Both the position numbers and the translations under genes were made by a program. Positions 8,526-16,836 of a stretch of 64,000 bases of DNA are shown in pieces. Location: the NCBI GenBank assembly GCA_003665935.1, contig QPLR01000005.1, forward strand, positions 124,001-188,000. Direction: 5' to 3'. The DNA comes from Halobellus sp. Atlit-31R. Lineage in GTDB: Archaea; Halobacteriota; Halobacteria; Halobacteriales; Haloferacaceae. How positions within the stretch are numbered: the first letter of the stretch is position 1; each line of letters opens with the position of its first letter. The notes under the pieces are model-generated. The model ran no database searches. It was not told the origin of the DNA and saw only the letters and a program-made list of their open reading frames with translations.

Positions 8526-9944
8526 GTGAGCGTGACACTAACACAGATGTTCGATCCCTCGGCACTCGCCGTCGTCGGAGCCTCTACCGTCGAGGGAAAG
8601 ATCGGATACGAAGCGATGGCGAACGCCGCCCGGTTCGACGGGCCAGTGTATCCGGTGAACCCGTCGGCGTCGGGCGAGCTGTTCGGGGCGACGTTCGTTC
8701 CGTCGGTGGGCGATATCGACGACGACGTCGACCTCGCACTCTGCTGTGTTCCGGGGTCGGCCGTCCCGGACGTACTCGAAGAGTGCGGGCAGGCGGGCGT
8801 CGGCGCAGTCGTCCTGTATTCGAGCGGCTTCGCCGAGGCCGGCACAGCGGGCGAGGAGCTCCAAGAGCGGGTCGTCGAGGTCGCCGCCGAGCACGACATC
8901 TCGCTGCTCGGCCCCAACACCAGCGGCTTCCTCGTCCCGGCGCGAGACCTCCGCTGTTCGTTCGCCAGCGGCGTCGAAGAGATCCCGGCGGGAAACACCG
9001 CCATCTTGGCGCAGAGCGGGGGCGTCGCCCACACGCTGGCCTACCAGTCGCGGCGGCAGGGACGCGGCGTCTCCGCGATGGTCGGACTGGGAAACCGCGC
9101 CAACGTCGGCTTCGCCGAGGCGATCGCGTACTTCGACGGCGACGAGAACACCGACGCGATCGTCCTGCACGTCGAGGGGACCGACGACGGGCGGGGCCTC
9201 CTGGAGGCCTGCCGCGAGAGCGACACGCCGGTCATCGCCTACAAGGTGGGGCAGTCGGACGTCGGCGACTTCGCCGAGTCTCACACGGGCGCGCTCACGG
9301 GCGATCACGAACTGTACACCGCCGGGTTCGCCCAGTACGGGACGCCGACGGTCGACGCCACCGACGATCTCCTGGATGCGGCCGCGGCGCTCGGTGAGTC
9401 GCCGACGCCCCGAGGGCCGAACGTGGGCGTCGTGACTGCCCAGGCCGGCCCGGGGATCATCATCACCGACCGCATCCAGCGCGCCGGCGGCCGGCTTCCG
9501 ACACTCACCGACGACACTCAAGAGCGGGTCGACGAGATCCTGCCCGGTGTCACGTACGCCGACAACCCCGTCGACACGGGTCGCCCGATGCCGGAGTTCG
9601 GCGAGATCGTGACCGCAGTCGCCGAGGGCGACCGCATCGACATCGTGCTGGTCTACGAGCTGTTCGAGGCCGCGTTGGGGCTGCCGATCGACGAACTCGA
9701 CGGGCTCGCCGAACGGGTCGGCAAGCCGGTCCTGCTCGCGACCGAGGGCATCGAAGAGACGATGGCCGACGAGCGGGCCGCGCTCGAAGCCGCCGGCGTC
9801 CCGACGTTCGCGACCCCCGAGCGCGCTGCGGACGCCGCAGGGACGCTCGCTCGCTACGCGAAACTGCAGGCCGATCAGGCGGCGACTGATGGCGGCCGAG
9901 GTCGTCCGGCGACCGGTGCCGAGACCGGAGGTGCGCGCCGATGA
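8526..9944 (+). CDS. ADP-forming acyl-CoA synthetase, alpha subunit
   Basis: About 472 residues: a CoA-binding Rossmann domain (FDPSALAVVGAS near the N-terminus) followed by two succinyl-CoA-ligase-like domains. The segment ESHTGALTGDHE carries the phosphorylated His of the ACD family. The enzyme interconverts an acid, ATP and CoA with acyl-CoA, ADP and phosphate. GTG 8526 is preferred because it gives the usual short leader before FDPSA; ATG 8547 is the alternative. It is coupled by a 4-nt overlap to the beta subunit. Context suggests activation of an aromatic acid rather than acetate. Confidence 0.88.
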   Translation: MSVTLTQMFDPSALAVVGASTVEGKIGYEAMANAARFDGPVYPVNPSASGELFGATFVPSVGDIDDDVDLALCCVPGSAVPDVLEECGQAGVGAVVLYSSGFAEAGTAGEELQERVVEVAAEHDISLLGPNTSGFLVPARDLRCSFASGVEEIPAGNTAILAQSGGVAHTLAYQSRRQGRGVSAMVGLGNRANVGFAEAIAYFDGDENTDAIVLHVEGTDDGRGLLEACRESDTPVIAYKVGQSDVGDFAESHTGALTGDHELYTAGFAQYGTPTVDATDDLLDAAAALGESPTPRGPNVGVVTAQAGPGIIITDRIQRAGGRLPTLTDDTQERVDEILPGVTYADNPVDTGRPMPEFGEIVTAVAEGDRIDIVLVYELFEAALGLPIDELDGLAERVGKPVLLATEGIEETMADERAALEAAGVPTFATPERAADAAGTLARYAKLQADQAATDGGRGRPATGAETGGARR

Positions 9945-10648
9945 GCGAGCCGGCGCCCGAGCCAATCGCGGCCGCTCGGCGGGACGGCCGCGGGACGCTG
10001 ACCGAAGCGGAGGGCAAGGAGCTCCTCGCGGCGGCCGGGATCGACACCCCCTCCTTCGCAGTGTGTGCGAACGCCGACGCAGCCGTCGAGGCGGCCGGGG
10101 ACATCGGGTACCCCGTCGTCGTGAAAGTCTCCTCGCCCGCGGTGACGCACAAGAGCGACTGGGCCGGCGGCATCGGCGTCGCGGTCGGCCTCGACACGGC
10201 CGAGGAAGTCCGCGCGGCCGCAGCGGAGATCCTCACGACCGCGACCGACCGGGGGATCGAGGCCGACGTGCTCGTCGAGGAGGCGATGGATCTCGACCGG
10301 GGGACCGAAGTGATCGTCGGCGGACTCAGAGACCCCTCCTTCGGTCCGGTCGTGCTCACGGGACTCGGCGGCGTCTTCACCGAAATCTTCGAGGACACCA
10401 GCCACCGCGTCGCACCGATCGACCGCGCCGAGGCCCGGTCGGCTATCGAGGAACTACAGTCGCTGCCGCTGCTCGAAGGGTATCGTGGGAGCGAGCCCGC
10501 GGACGTCGACGCGCTCGCGGACGCGCTCGCCACCGTCGGCGACCTCGTCACCGATCACCCCATCGCCGAGCTCGACGTCAATCCCGTCCTGGCGACGACC
10601 GATGGAGTGATAGCACTCGACGCGCTCGTCGTACTGGAGGATCAGTAA
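9941..10648 (+). CDS. ADP-forming acyl-CoA synthetase, beta subunit (ATP-grasp)
   Basis: 235 residues, ATP-grasp_5 family. It shows EAEGKELLAAAGIDTPSF, the ATP-binding VVVKVSSPAVTHKSDWGG-like segment (VTHKSDWAGGIGV) and the C-terminal AELDVNPVLA metal-binding region. It is the small ATP-binding partner of the alpha subunit; ATG overlaps the alpha stop (ATGA). It also overlaps the thioesterase start (TAATG), so the three are one translationally coupled unit. Confidence 0.9.
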   Translation: MSEPAPEPIAAARRDGRGTLTEAEGKELLAAAGIDTPSFAVCANADAAVEAAGDIGYPVVVKVSSPAVTHKSDWAGGIGVAVGLDTAEEVRAAAAEILTTATDRGIEADVLVEEAMDLDRGTEVIVGGLRDPSFGPVVLTGLGGVFTEIFEDTSHRVAPIDRAEARSAIEELQSLPLLEGYRGSEPADVDALADALATVGDLVTDHPIAELDVNPVLATTDGVIALDALVVLEDQ

Positions 10649-11049
10649 TGTTCGAACGCATCTGGACGGTCCGGTTCTCGGACACGGACCCTTTCGGTAT
10701 CGCTCACTACCCGCGGATCGTCGACGCGCTCCACGAGACGTCGGATATGTTTATGCAGGAACTCGGCTACCCGTTCTGGGAGCTCTCCCAGGAGCACGAC
10801 TTCGGGCTGCCGCTGGTCGAGATGAACTTCGAGTTCAGACACCCCGTCGAGGCCGGCGACGACGTTCGCGTCACGCTGACGCCGGATCCGGGCAGTCGCA
10901 GCGTCCGCTTCGATTACGAGGCGTACGTCGACGACACGCTCGCCTTCGAGGGCTACGAACAGCGCGTCTGCGCCGAGGTGGGCGGCGGCAGCGCGATCGA
11001 ACTGCCGGACGGCGTCGCGGCGGCGCTCGGTGAACACACCGCGGACTGA
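10648..11049 (+). CDS. Hotdog-fold acyl-CoA thioesterase, 4-hydroxybenzoyl-CoA thioesterase type
   Basis: 133 residues, one hotdog domain. The 4HBT active-site signature DTDPFGIAHYPR is at residues 12-23, with catalytic Asp14. The start codon overlaps the beta-subunit stop by one base. Coupling a thioesterase to a CoA ligase would be futile unless a reaction takes place on the CoA ester in between. Here that step is probably ring hydroxylation by the flavin enzyme, the thioesterase then releasing gentisate. Confidence 0.9.
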   Translation: MFERIWTVRFSDTDPFGIAHYPRIVDALHETSDMFMQELGYPFWELSQEHDFGLPLVEMNFEFRHPVEAGDDVRVTLTPDPGSRSVRFDYEAYVDDTLAFEGYEQRVCAEVGGGSAIELPDGVAAALGEHTAD

Positions 11050-11160
11050 CTCGCTGGGCTTTCCGGCCGCCGGGAGCGTTCTGCACATTTGGGCGCGTCT
11101 ACCGCCGATTCGTCCGGAGTTAGCGATACGCTTTTAGGAATTACGTGGGTACGTGAGTGT

Positions 11161-11346
11161 ATGGCGGAGTTCGAGAACCCATACGCGACGGAGGATCCGT
11201 TCGTCGAGGCGCACTTCGACTGTCTGAACTGCGGCGGGAAGCTCTGGGAGTACGGAATCCAGCGCCAGATGGTCTGTGAGGACTGCCGAGCCGTCTTCTC
11301 GACGGCCGAGGTGTTCGAGCGGGCCAAGGCGCAAGCGGAGGCCTGA
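11161..11346 (+). CDS. Small zinc-ribbon protein
   Basis: 61 residues with two CxxC knuckles, CLNC and CEDC, 17 residues apart: a single zinc ribbon. The family is not recognised. It starts at ATG 11161 with a TATA-like cttttagg about 28 nt upstream, so it has its own promoter between the thioesterase and gentisate dioxygenase. It could be an accessory or regulatory protein of the pathway; this is only context. Confidence 0.75.
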   Translation: MAEFENPYATEDPFVEAHFDCLNCGGKLWEYGIQRQMVCEDCRAVFSTAEVFERAKAQAEA

Positions 11347-11452
11347 GGAGCGACCGGCGGACGAGCGACTGACGGAACCGTCCCAGCGACTGCGAGCCTC
11401 GCCGCGTCGCCAGCGACCGCTGCGTCGACTGTGCGCTGTGACTACGTCCAAC

Positions 11453-11480
11453 ACACTTATTATTGCGTTTGACCAATAAT
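11453..11480 (+). promoter_or_regulatory. Gentisate dioxygenase promoter with overlapping 7-bp inverted repeat
   Basis: The TATA-like acacttattatt is about 27 nt before the ATG at 11486. Overlapping its 3' side is a perfect inverted repeat, ATTATTG (11459-11465) and CAATAAT (11474-11480), with an 8-nt spacer. It covers the region from TATA to the transcription start and would be well placed for a repressor. Confidence 0.5.
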
Positions 11481-11485
11481 TCGGT

Positions 11486-12562
11486 ATGGCAGAGCAAGAG
11501 CCAGAGGAACTCCTAGAGATGAGTTCCAACACTCGGAGCATTCTCGAGGAGCACGACCTCCAGCCGCTCTGGGAAGTCGAGGACGATATGGGCCACGTTC
11601 TCGAGGACCCCGACGCGGACATCTGGAAGTGGGAAGACGTCCAGGAGGCGATCGACGCCATCGAGCGCGACGTCCCGATCGCGGACTTGCCGCCGGGCTT
11701 CCAGCGACGCGTCGCCGTCCCGATCAACACCGCAAACGCCATCTCGAACACGATCTACGTCGGCGTCCAGACGGTGTCGCCGGGCGAGACCGCTCCCTCG
11801 CACCGCCACGGCGCGAACGCGCTGCGCTTCACGATCGACGGCCACGAGGATATGAAGACGGTCGTCGCGGGCGAGGAGTTCCCGATGAAGGACAACGACC
11901 TGATCACGACGCCACAGTGGGAGTGGCACGACCACGTCAACGAGAGCGACGAGACCGCCGCGTGGCTCGACGTCCTCGACCTCCCGCTCGTCCTCGACTC
12001 TCTGAACGCCAAGAACACCTTCGAGTACCACGAACTCGAACGCCAGCCCGTCACGAAGAGTCCGGGCTACTGGGAGTCCCAGTACGGCCGCGGCCGACCG
12101 CAGGAGGACGTGAAGGCCGACGACATCCCCGGTCCGTTCGAGGGCAACATGGAGCCGACGCCGCCGTACCGCTTCAAGTGGGCGGATATGGTCCAGTCGC
12201 TCCACCAGCGCGCCGACAACGACGACCCGGACCCGAACGACGGCTACAGCCTCTCGTACGTCAACCCGGCGACGGGCCAGCCGCCGCTGTTCCCGACGAT
12301 GTCGTTCCGCGCACAGCTGATGCAGGAAGCGACCGACCCGCACTTCCACAATATGACGGAGGTCTTCTTCGTCATCGACGGCGAGGGCGCGACCCACATC
12401 GGCGACGAGGCGTTCGAGTGGAGCCAGTGGGACACCTTCATCGTCCCGCCGGACGAGATCCACCACCACGAGCCCGACGACGAGGCGACGCTGCTGGCGA
12501 TGACCGACCGACCGGTCTTCGAGGCGTTCAACCTCTACGCCGAGGCCGAACCCTCCTCCTGA
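11486..12562 (+). CDS. Gentisate 1,2-dioxygenase
   Basis: 358-residue bicupin, the normal length for the family. The first cupin carries the iron ligands His106 and His108 (PSHRHGANALRF) and a third His around 148 (WEWHDHVN). The second cupin has DPHFHNMTEVFFVIDGEG. It opens the gentisate ring between C1 and C2 to give maleylpyruvate. The start is supported by a TATA box 27 nt upstream. It is the key pathway marker of this island and is followed by a hairpin terminator candidate. Confidence 0.95.
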   Translation: MAEQEPEELLEMSSNTRSILEEHDLQPLWEVEDDMGHVLEDPDADIWKWEDVQEAIDAIERDVPIADLPPGFQRRVAVPINTANAISNTIYVGVQTVSPGETAPSHRHGANALRFTIDGHEDMKTVVAGEEFPMKDNDLITTPQWEWHDHVNESDETAAWLDVLDLPLVLDSLNAKNTFEYHELERQPVTKSPGYWESQYGRGRPQEDVKADDIPGPFEGNMEPTPPYRFKWADMVQSLHQRADNDDPDPNDGYSLSYVNPATGQPPLFPTMSFRAQLMQEATDPHFHNMTEVFFVIDGEGATHIGDEAFEWSQWDTFIVPPDEIHHHEPDDEATLLAMTDRPVFEAFNLYAEAEPSS

Positions 12563-12584
12563 CTCCCGGCTGAAGCCGGGCGTC
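12561..12584. terminator. GC hairpin after gentisate dioxygenase
   Basis: CCCGGC (12565-12570) and GCCGGG (12575-12580) form a 6-bp stem with loop TGAA, extended by an outer GAC/GTC pair across one mismatch. It begins at the stop codon. It may be a terminator or RNA-stability element; the CCGGCTGAAGCCGG core also resembles right-end hairpins of IS200/IS605 elements. Confidence 0.4.
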
Positions 12585-12724
12585 TACGGTCCGTCGTATA
12601 ACTCAGCTGATTATTCACCGGACCGCATCACGGCACTGAGATACGTTCCGTCGGATACGCCGTTCTGACACCAGGACTATATCACACACATTTATAACCG
12701 GAAGTGAAAATCGTGGCACACGGT

Positions 12725-13987
12725 ATGGCTCGTGACAATCTCTTTCGGCGACGCACGTATTTAAAAGGAGCCGGGACGGCCGGCGCGCTCGCACTCACCA
12801 GTCTCGCGGGATGTACTCTCGGTGGGGGCGACGGCAGCACAGACAGCGGCGGTGACTCGTCGCCGCTGACGATCGCCGGCACTGTCCCCGAGACCGGCAG
12901 CTTCTCGTCGCTCGGACAGGACCTCAAGCGCGGCTACGAACTCGGCGTCGAGCGGATGCGCCAGGCGCTCGACCGCGACGTAGAGCTCGTCCTCCGCGAC
13001 GACGAGAGCGACGCCCAGACGCTCCGCGAGCAGCTCCAGTCGATCGTCAGCAACAACGACGTAAATATGATCTGGGGGAGCTTCTCCAGCCTGCTCGTCA
13101 CGGCCGGGAGCGCCTTCGCGGAGAACCAGGGCATCCCCTTCCTGGGCATCGCCTTCGCGTACGAGGAACCGCACCGCAACAGCAACTACGAGTGGACGTT
13201 CGCGCCGTTCCCGAAGTCCCGGGATATGGCTCGGTCGACGCGCGGAGCGCTCGAACTGATCCCCGAGGCGGACCGCCCGACCAACATCGGCATCTGGGAG
13301 CCGAACTCGGGCTGGGGGAAAGAGCAGGCCGACTACTGGGAGGAGGTCCTCGGCGGCGAGGGCTACGAGATCGTGATGCGCGAGACCTTCGAGATCGGCG
13401 CGTCGGACTTCTCGACGCTCATCTCGCAGGCCCAGAGTGCCGACGTCGAAGTGCTACTCTCGAACCCGACCCCCGGCGGCGGCATCACCGCGGTCAATCA
13501 GATGAAGTCGAACAACTGGGCCCCGAAAATGTATCAGTTCATCCGCGGCGCCGATCCCTCGGCGTGGTGGTCCGCGCTCGGCGACACCGGCGCGTACGCG
13601 CTGATGTGTCCCGGCTGGGTGCCGGGTCTGACGGGCAACGGCAACCAGGAGTTCCGGGAGACGTACGCGTCGACGTACGACACCGACGGCGAGTACATCG
13701 CGGCCAACGTCGGCGGCTCGTACAATCTGACGCAGGTCGCCCAGCAGGCCGTCGCGGCCGCGGGTTCCGTCGAACCGGAAGCGATCCGGGATGCGCTCCG
13801 CAACGAGGAGTTCCAGACCGTCATCGGGACGTTCAGCTTCGAGGACAACGGCCTGCCGGCCGAGGGCGAACTGATCGCTCCGACGGGTCAGTGGTGGGAC
13901 GGCGCACAGCGGCTCGCCTTCCCGAACACTGAGTCCGAACGCGCACTGGACTTCAAATACCCGATTCCGGCGTGGAGCGAGCGATGA
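12725..13987 (+). CDS. ABC importer substrate-binding lipoprotein (LivK-like)
   Basis: 420 residues. The N-terminus has a Tat-type RRRTYLKG motif, a hydrophobic stretch and a lipobox ending LAGC, so it is exported folded and lipid-anchored. The mature part is a periplasmic-binding-protein type 1 fold (PLTIAGTVPETGSF). It is followed directly by two LivH/LivM permeases. ATG 12725 is chosen because the TATA-like tttataa at 12691-12697 is 30 nt upstream; the GTG at 12704 is too close to it. Likely ligand: an aromatic acid, inferred from neighbours. Confidence 0.93.
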   Translation: MARDNLFRRRTYLKGAGTAGALALTSLAGCTLGGGDGSTDSGGDSSPLTIAGTVPETGSFSSLGQDLKRGYELGVERMRQALDRDVELVLRDDESDAQTLREQLQSIVSNNDVNMIWGSFSSLLVTAGSAFAENQGIPFLGIAFAYEEPHRNSNYEWTFAPFPKSRDMARSTRGALELIPEADRPTNIGIWEPNSGWGKEQADYWEEVLGGEGYEIVMRETFEIGASDFSTLISQAQSADVEVLLSNPTPGGGITAVNQMKSNNWAPKMYQFIRGADPSAWWSALGDTGAYALMCPGWVPGLTGNGNQEFRETYASTYDTDGEYIAANVGGSYNLTQVAQQAVAAAGSVEPEAIRDALRNEEFQTVIGTFSFEDNGLPAEGELIAPTGQWWDGAQRLAFPNTESERALDFKYPIPAWSER

Positions 13988-14021
13988 ACGCCGGGACGCT
14001 CTCCCGTCTCACTCCCTGACG

Positions 14022-14903
14022 ATGGTCGCAAGCGATCTCCTGACGCAGTCGGTCGTCAACGGACTCCTCTTGGGGGGCATCTACGCCCTCGCAGCCCTCG
14101 GCCTCTCGCTCGTGTTCGGGATTATGGACATCGTCAACCTCGCGCACGGTCATATGCTGATGGTCGGTGCGTACGTCGCGATCGTCGTCTTCACCGCGAC
14201 CGGCATCACCCCGCTCGTGGGGATGGTGCTCGCGATGGTCCTGATGTTCGGACTCGGCGTGTTGCTGCAGGAAGTGCTGCTCAAGCACGTCGTCGACGAG
14301 GGGCTCGAACAGCCGATCATCGTGCTGTTCGGGCTCGCGTTGGTGCTGCAGAACGTCGGTCGCGTACTCCTCGGCGGCGACGCCCAGACCGCCGACATCG
14401 GGATCCCCGGCAGCGGCTTCGATCTCGGGGTCGCGTTCCTCTCGTTCCCGCGGACAGTGACGTTCGCCGTCGCCGTGCTACTCATCGTCGCCACCTGGGC
14501 GTTCCTCCAGTACACGAAGACCGGGCAGGCGATCCGGGCCACCGCGCAGAACCGGACCGCTGCGAAGTATATGGGGATCAACACCGATCGGATCTACGTC
14601 ATCACGCTCGGGATCGGGACGGCGCTGGCCGGCGCGGCCGGGGCGCTGCTCTCGATGCTGTTCCCCATCGACCCGTACGTCGGCTGGTCGTACCTGCTGA
14701 AGACCTTCGCCGTGGTCGTCCTCGGCGGCGTCGGAAGCGTCGTCGGCACGCTCGTCGGCGGCCTCGTCCTCGGCGTCTCCGAGAACCTCGGCGCGCTCTA
14801 TCTGGGCGGCGGCTACCGCAACGTGGTGAGTCTGCTCATCTTCCTGGGCGTCCTCCTGGTGAAGCCCGAGGGCCTCTTCGGCGGCTCGGGAGGTGAATCG
14901 TGA
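14022..14903 (+). CDS. livH: ABC importer permease (LivH-like)
   Basis: 293 residues, about eight membrane helices. It contains the LivH hallmark GLSLVFGIMDIVNLAHGHMLM-type segment near the N-terminus and the EAA-like ATAQNRTAAKYMGIN cytoplasmic loop that contacts the ATPase. It follows the binding-protein gene by 34 nt and overlaps livM by 4 nt. Confidence 0.95.
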   Translation: MVASDLLTQSVVNGLLLGGIYALAALGLSLVFGIMDIVNLAHGHMLMVGAYVAIVVFTATGITPLVGMVLAMVLMFGLGVLLQEVLLKHVVDEGLEQPIIVLFGLALVLQNVGRVLLGGDAQTADIGIPGSGFDLGVAFLSFPRTVTFAVAVLLIVATWAFLQYTKTGQAIRATAQNRTAAKYMGINTDRIYVITLGIGTALAGAAGALLSMLFPIDPYVGWSYLLKTFAVVVLGGVGSVVGTLVGGLVLGVSENLGALYLGGGYRNVVSLLIFLGVLLVKPEGLFGGSGGES

Positions 14904-15922
14904 GTCTCTTCGAGCGTGCCCCCGGCGAATCGCTCGCCGCTGATCGGCGCGTGCAGGCGCTCGGCGTCGTCGCCGTGCTGGCGCTCGCGGCGGTGCCGTT
15001 CACGACGACCGACTCCCTGACCGGGCTCGTCCTGACGGGGCTTGTCTTCGTGATGCTCGGCGTCTCGTGGAATCTGCTCGCGGGTTACGCCGGGCAGATC
15101 TCGCTCGGACACGCCGCGTTCTTCGGGATGGGCGCGTTCGTCTCCGCGTGGCTGACGACCCCGTCGGCCGCAGGGCTGCCCGAGTCGATTCAGCTGCCGA
15201 TCCTCGCGGCGGTCGTGGTCGGCGGCGTCGTCTCGGCGCTGATCGCCGCCGTCATCGGCCCGATCATCTTCCGGCTGACCGGACACTACTTCGCCATCGG
15301 GACGCTCGCGCTGGCGGCCGTCGTCGAGTTGGTGATGCTCGACCGGCGGGATCTGACCGGCGGCGCGACGGGCTACTACGTCAACGGCGATCTCTCGGTC
15401 GGGTCGGTCCTCTCTCACGGTGACACGATGTTCTTCCTGACGCTCGTGGCGACGGTCCTCACGATCGCGGTCACGTACGTCATCGTCCGCGGCCCGAGCG
15501 GCCTCGGAATGCAGGCGATCCACGACGACGAGGACGCCGCGAGCAGTCTCGGCGTCAACCCGCTGAAGTACAAGATGTACGCCTTCGTCGTCTCGTCGTT
15601 CTTCGCGGGGCTCGCCGGCGCGCTCTACGGCCACTACACCCTCTACATCAACGCGCAGTCGACGCTCGCGGTCACGTGGACGATCGACTCGCTGGTCATC
15701 GTCATCCTCGGCGGGATGGGGACCTTCGCCGGGCCGTTCTTCGGCGCGGGGCTGTTCCTGCTGCTCGACAACGGACTCTCGGCGATCGTCGGCGGCTTCG
15801 CGTCGGCCGTCGAGGGCATCCTCATCGTCCTCTTCATCATCTTCCTCCCGACGGGACTCTACGGCGTCATCAAGGAGTATCTCGTCGAGGAGACGACCGA
15901 CGCTGGCGCGACGACCGAATAG
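14900..15922 (+). CDS. livM: ABC importer permease (LivM-like)
   Basis: 340 residues with about ten membrane helices. The segment LLAGYAGQISLGHAAFFGMG is the LivM signature, and IHDDEDAASSLGVNPLKYK is the coupling loop. It starts with GTG overlapping the livH stop (GTGA), with an AGGTGA ribosome-binding-like sequence 4-9 nt upstream. Convergent with livF. Confidence 0.95.
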   Translation: MSLFERAPGESLAADRRVQALGVVAVLALAAVPFTTTDSLTGLVLTGLVFVMLGVSWNLLAGYAGQISLGHAAFFGMGAFVSAWLTTPSAAGLPESIQLPILAAVVVGGVVSALIAAVIGPIIFRLTGHYFAIGTLALAAVVELVMLDRRDLTGGATGYYVNGDLSVGSVLSHGDTMFFLTLVATVLTIAVTYVIVRGPSGLGMQAIHDDEDAASSLGVNPLKYKMYAFVVSSFFAGLAGALYGHYTLYINAQSTLAVTWTIDSLVIVILGGMGTFAGPFFGAGLFLLLDNGLSAIVGGFASAVEGILIVLFIIFLPTGLYGVIKEYLVEETTDAGATTE

Positions 15923-16004
15923 CGTCGGATCGACGTCCCTCTTCGCGTTTCGTGGTCGGACAGAATTCCCAGCGAGTACCTGACGACGAAGAACGCCGCG
16001 TCAG

Positions 16005-16709
16005 TTACGCGCCGAGGTAGGATTCCTCGACCCGCTCGTCGCGGGCGAGCTCTGCAGCCGTGCCGGACAGCGAGATCTCGCCGGTCTTGATGACGTACCC
16101 GCGATCGGCGACGCGGAGCGCGTTGTAGATGTCCTGTTCGACCAAGAGCACGGTCGTACCCTCCTCGTTGATCCGCTGGATCGCCTCGAAGACGTCGTCG
16201 ACGAGCACCGGCGCGAGTCCGAGGCTGGCCTCGTCCAGAAGCAGCAGATCCGGTTCGCTCATCAGGCCGCGCCCGATCGCGAGCATCTGCTGTTCCCCGC
16301 CGGAGAGCGTGCCGGCCCGCTGGTTCGATCGCTCTTCGAGACGCGGGAAGATGTCGTAGATCTCGTGCAGTCGCTCCTCCATCCCGCTCCGGTCGAGATA
16401 CGCCCCCAGTTCGAGATTCTCACGGACGGTGCTCTCGGTGAAGACCTCGCGACCTTCGGGAACGTGCGCGACGCCCTCGGCGACGACGTCCTCGTGCGGG
16501 AGGTCGCCGATCGACTCGCCTTTGTACCGGATCTCGCCGTCGGTCGGCGCGAGATCGCCGCAGATCGTCTTCAGCGTCGTCGTCTTGCCCGCTCCGTTCG
16601 CACCCAGCAACGCTACCGTCTCGCCTTCCTCGACCGAGAGGCTCACGTCCCAGAGCACCTGTACGTTGCCGTAGGCGACGTCTATCGAATCTACTTCGAG
16701 CAGCGACAT
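16005..16709 (-). CDS. livF: Branched-chain-type ABC importer ATPase (LivF-like)
   Basis: 234 residues. Walker A GANGAGKTT, signature LSGGEQQMLAIGRGL, Walker B LLLLDEASLGLAP and the LivF-specific HVPEGREVF loop. It pairs with the LivG at 7637. A TATA-like gttttaagc about 30 nt upstream supports independent transcription. Both ATPases are thus on the minus strand while binding protein and permeases are on the plus strand. Confidence 0.94.
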   Translation of the reverse strand: MSLLEVDSIDVAYGNVQVLWDVSLSVEEGETVALLGANGAGKTTTLKTICGDLAPTDGEIRYKGESIGDLPHEDVVAEGVAHVPEGREVFTESTVRENLELGAYLDRSGMEERLHEIYDIFPRLEERSNQRAGTLSGGEQQMLAIGRGLMSEPDLLLLDEASLGLAPVLVDDVFEAIQRINEEGTTVLLVEQDIYNALRVADRGYVIKTGEISLSGTAAELARDERVEESYLGA

Positions 16710-16836
16710 CGATTATCGCGTCGTTTGTCGGCACCCGTTTTAAGCCTACCTTTCGATGCGCAGGGCGGCCGCTCGCGGTGGTGCGATCAGACCGCAAAAA
16801 GATCCGTTCGGTGGTCGTCGCCGGCGACGGGCCGCC

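Noticed and set aside
12561-12584. Riboswitch or attenuator at the end of the dioxygenase gene
   Set aside because: Only one short hairpin is present after the stop codon; terminator or IS-end explanation is enough.
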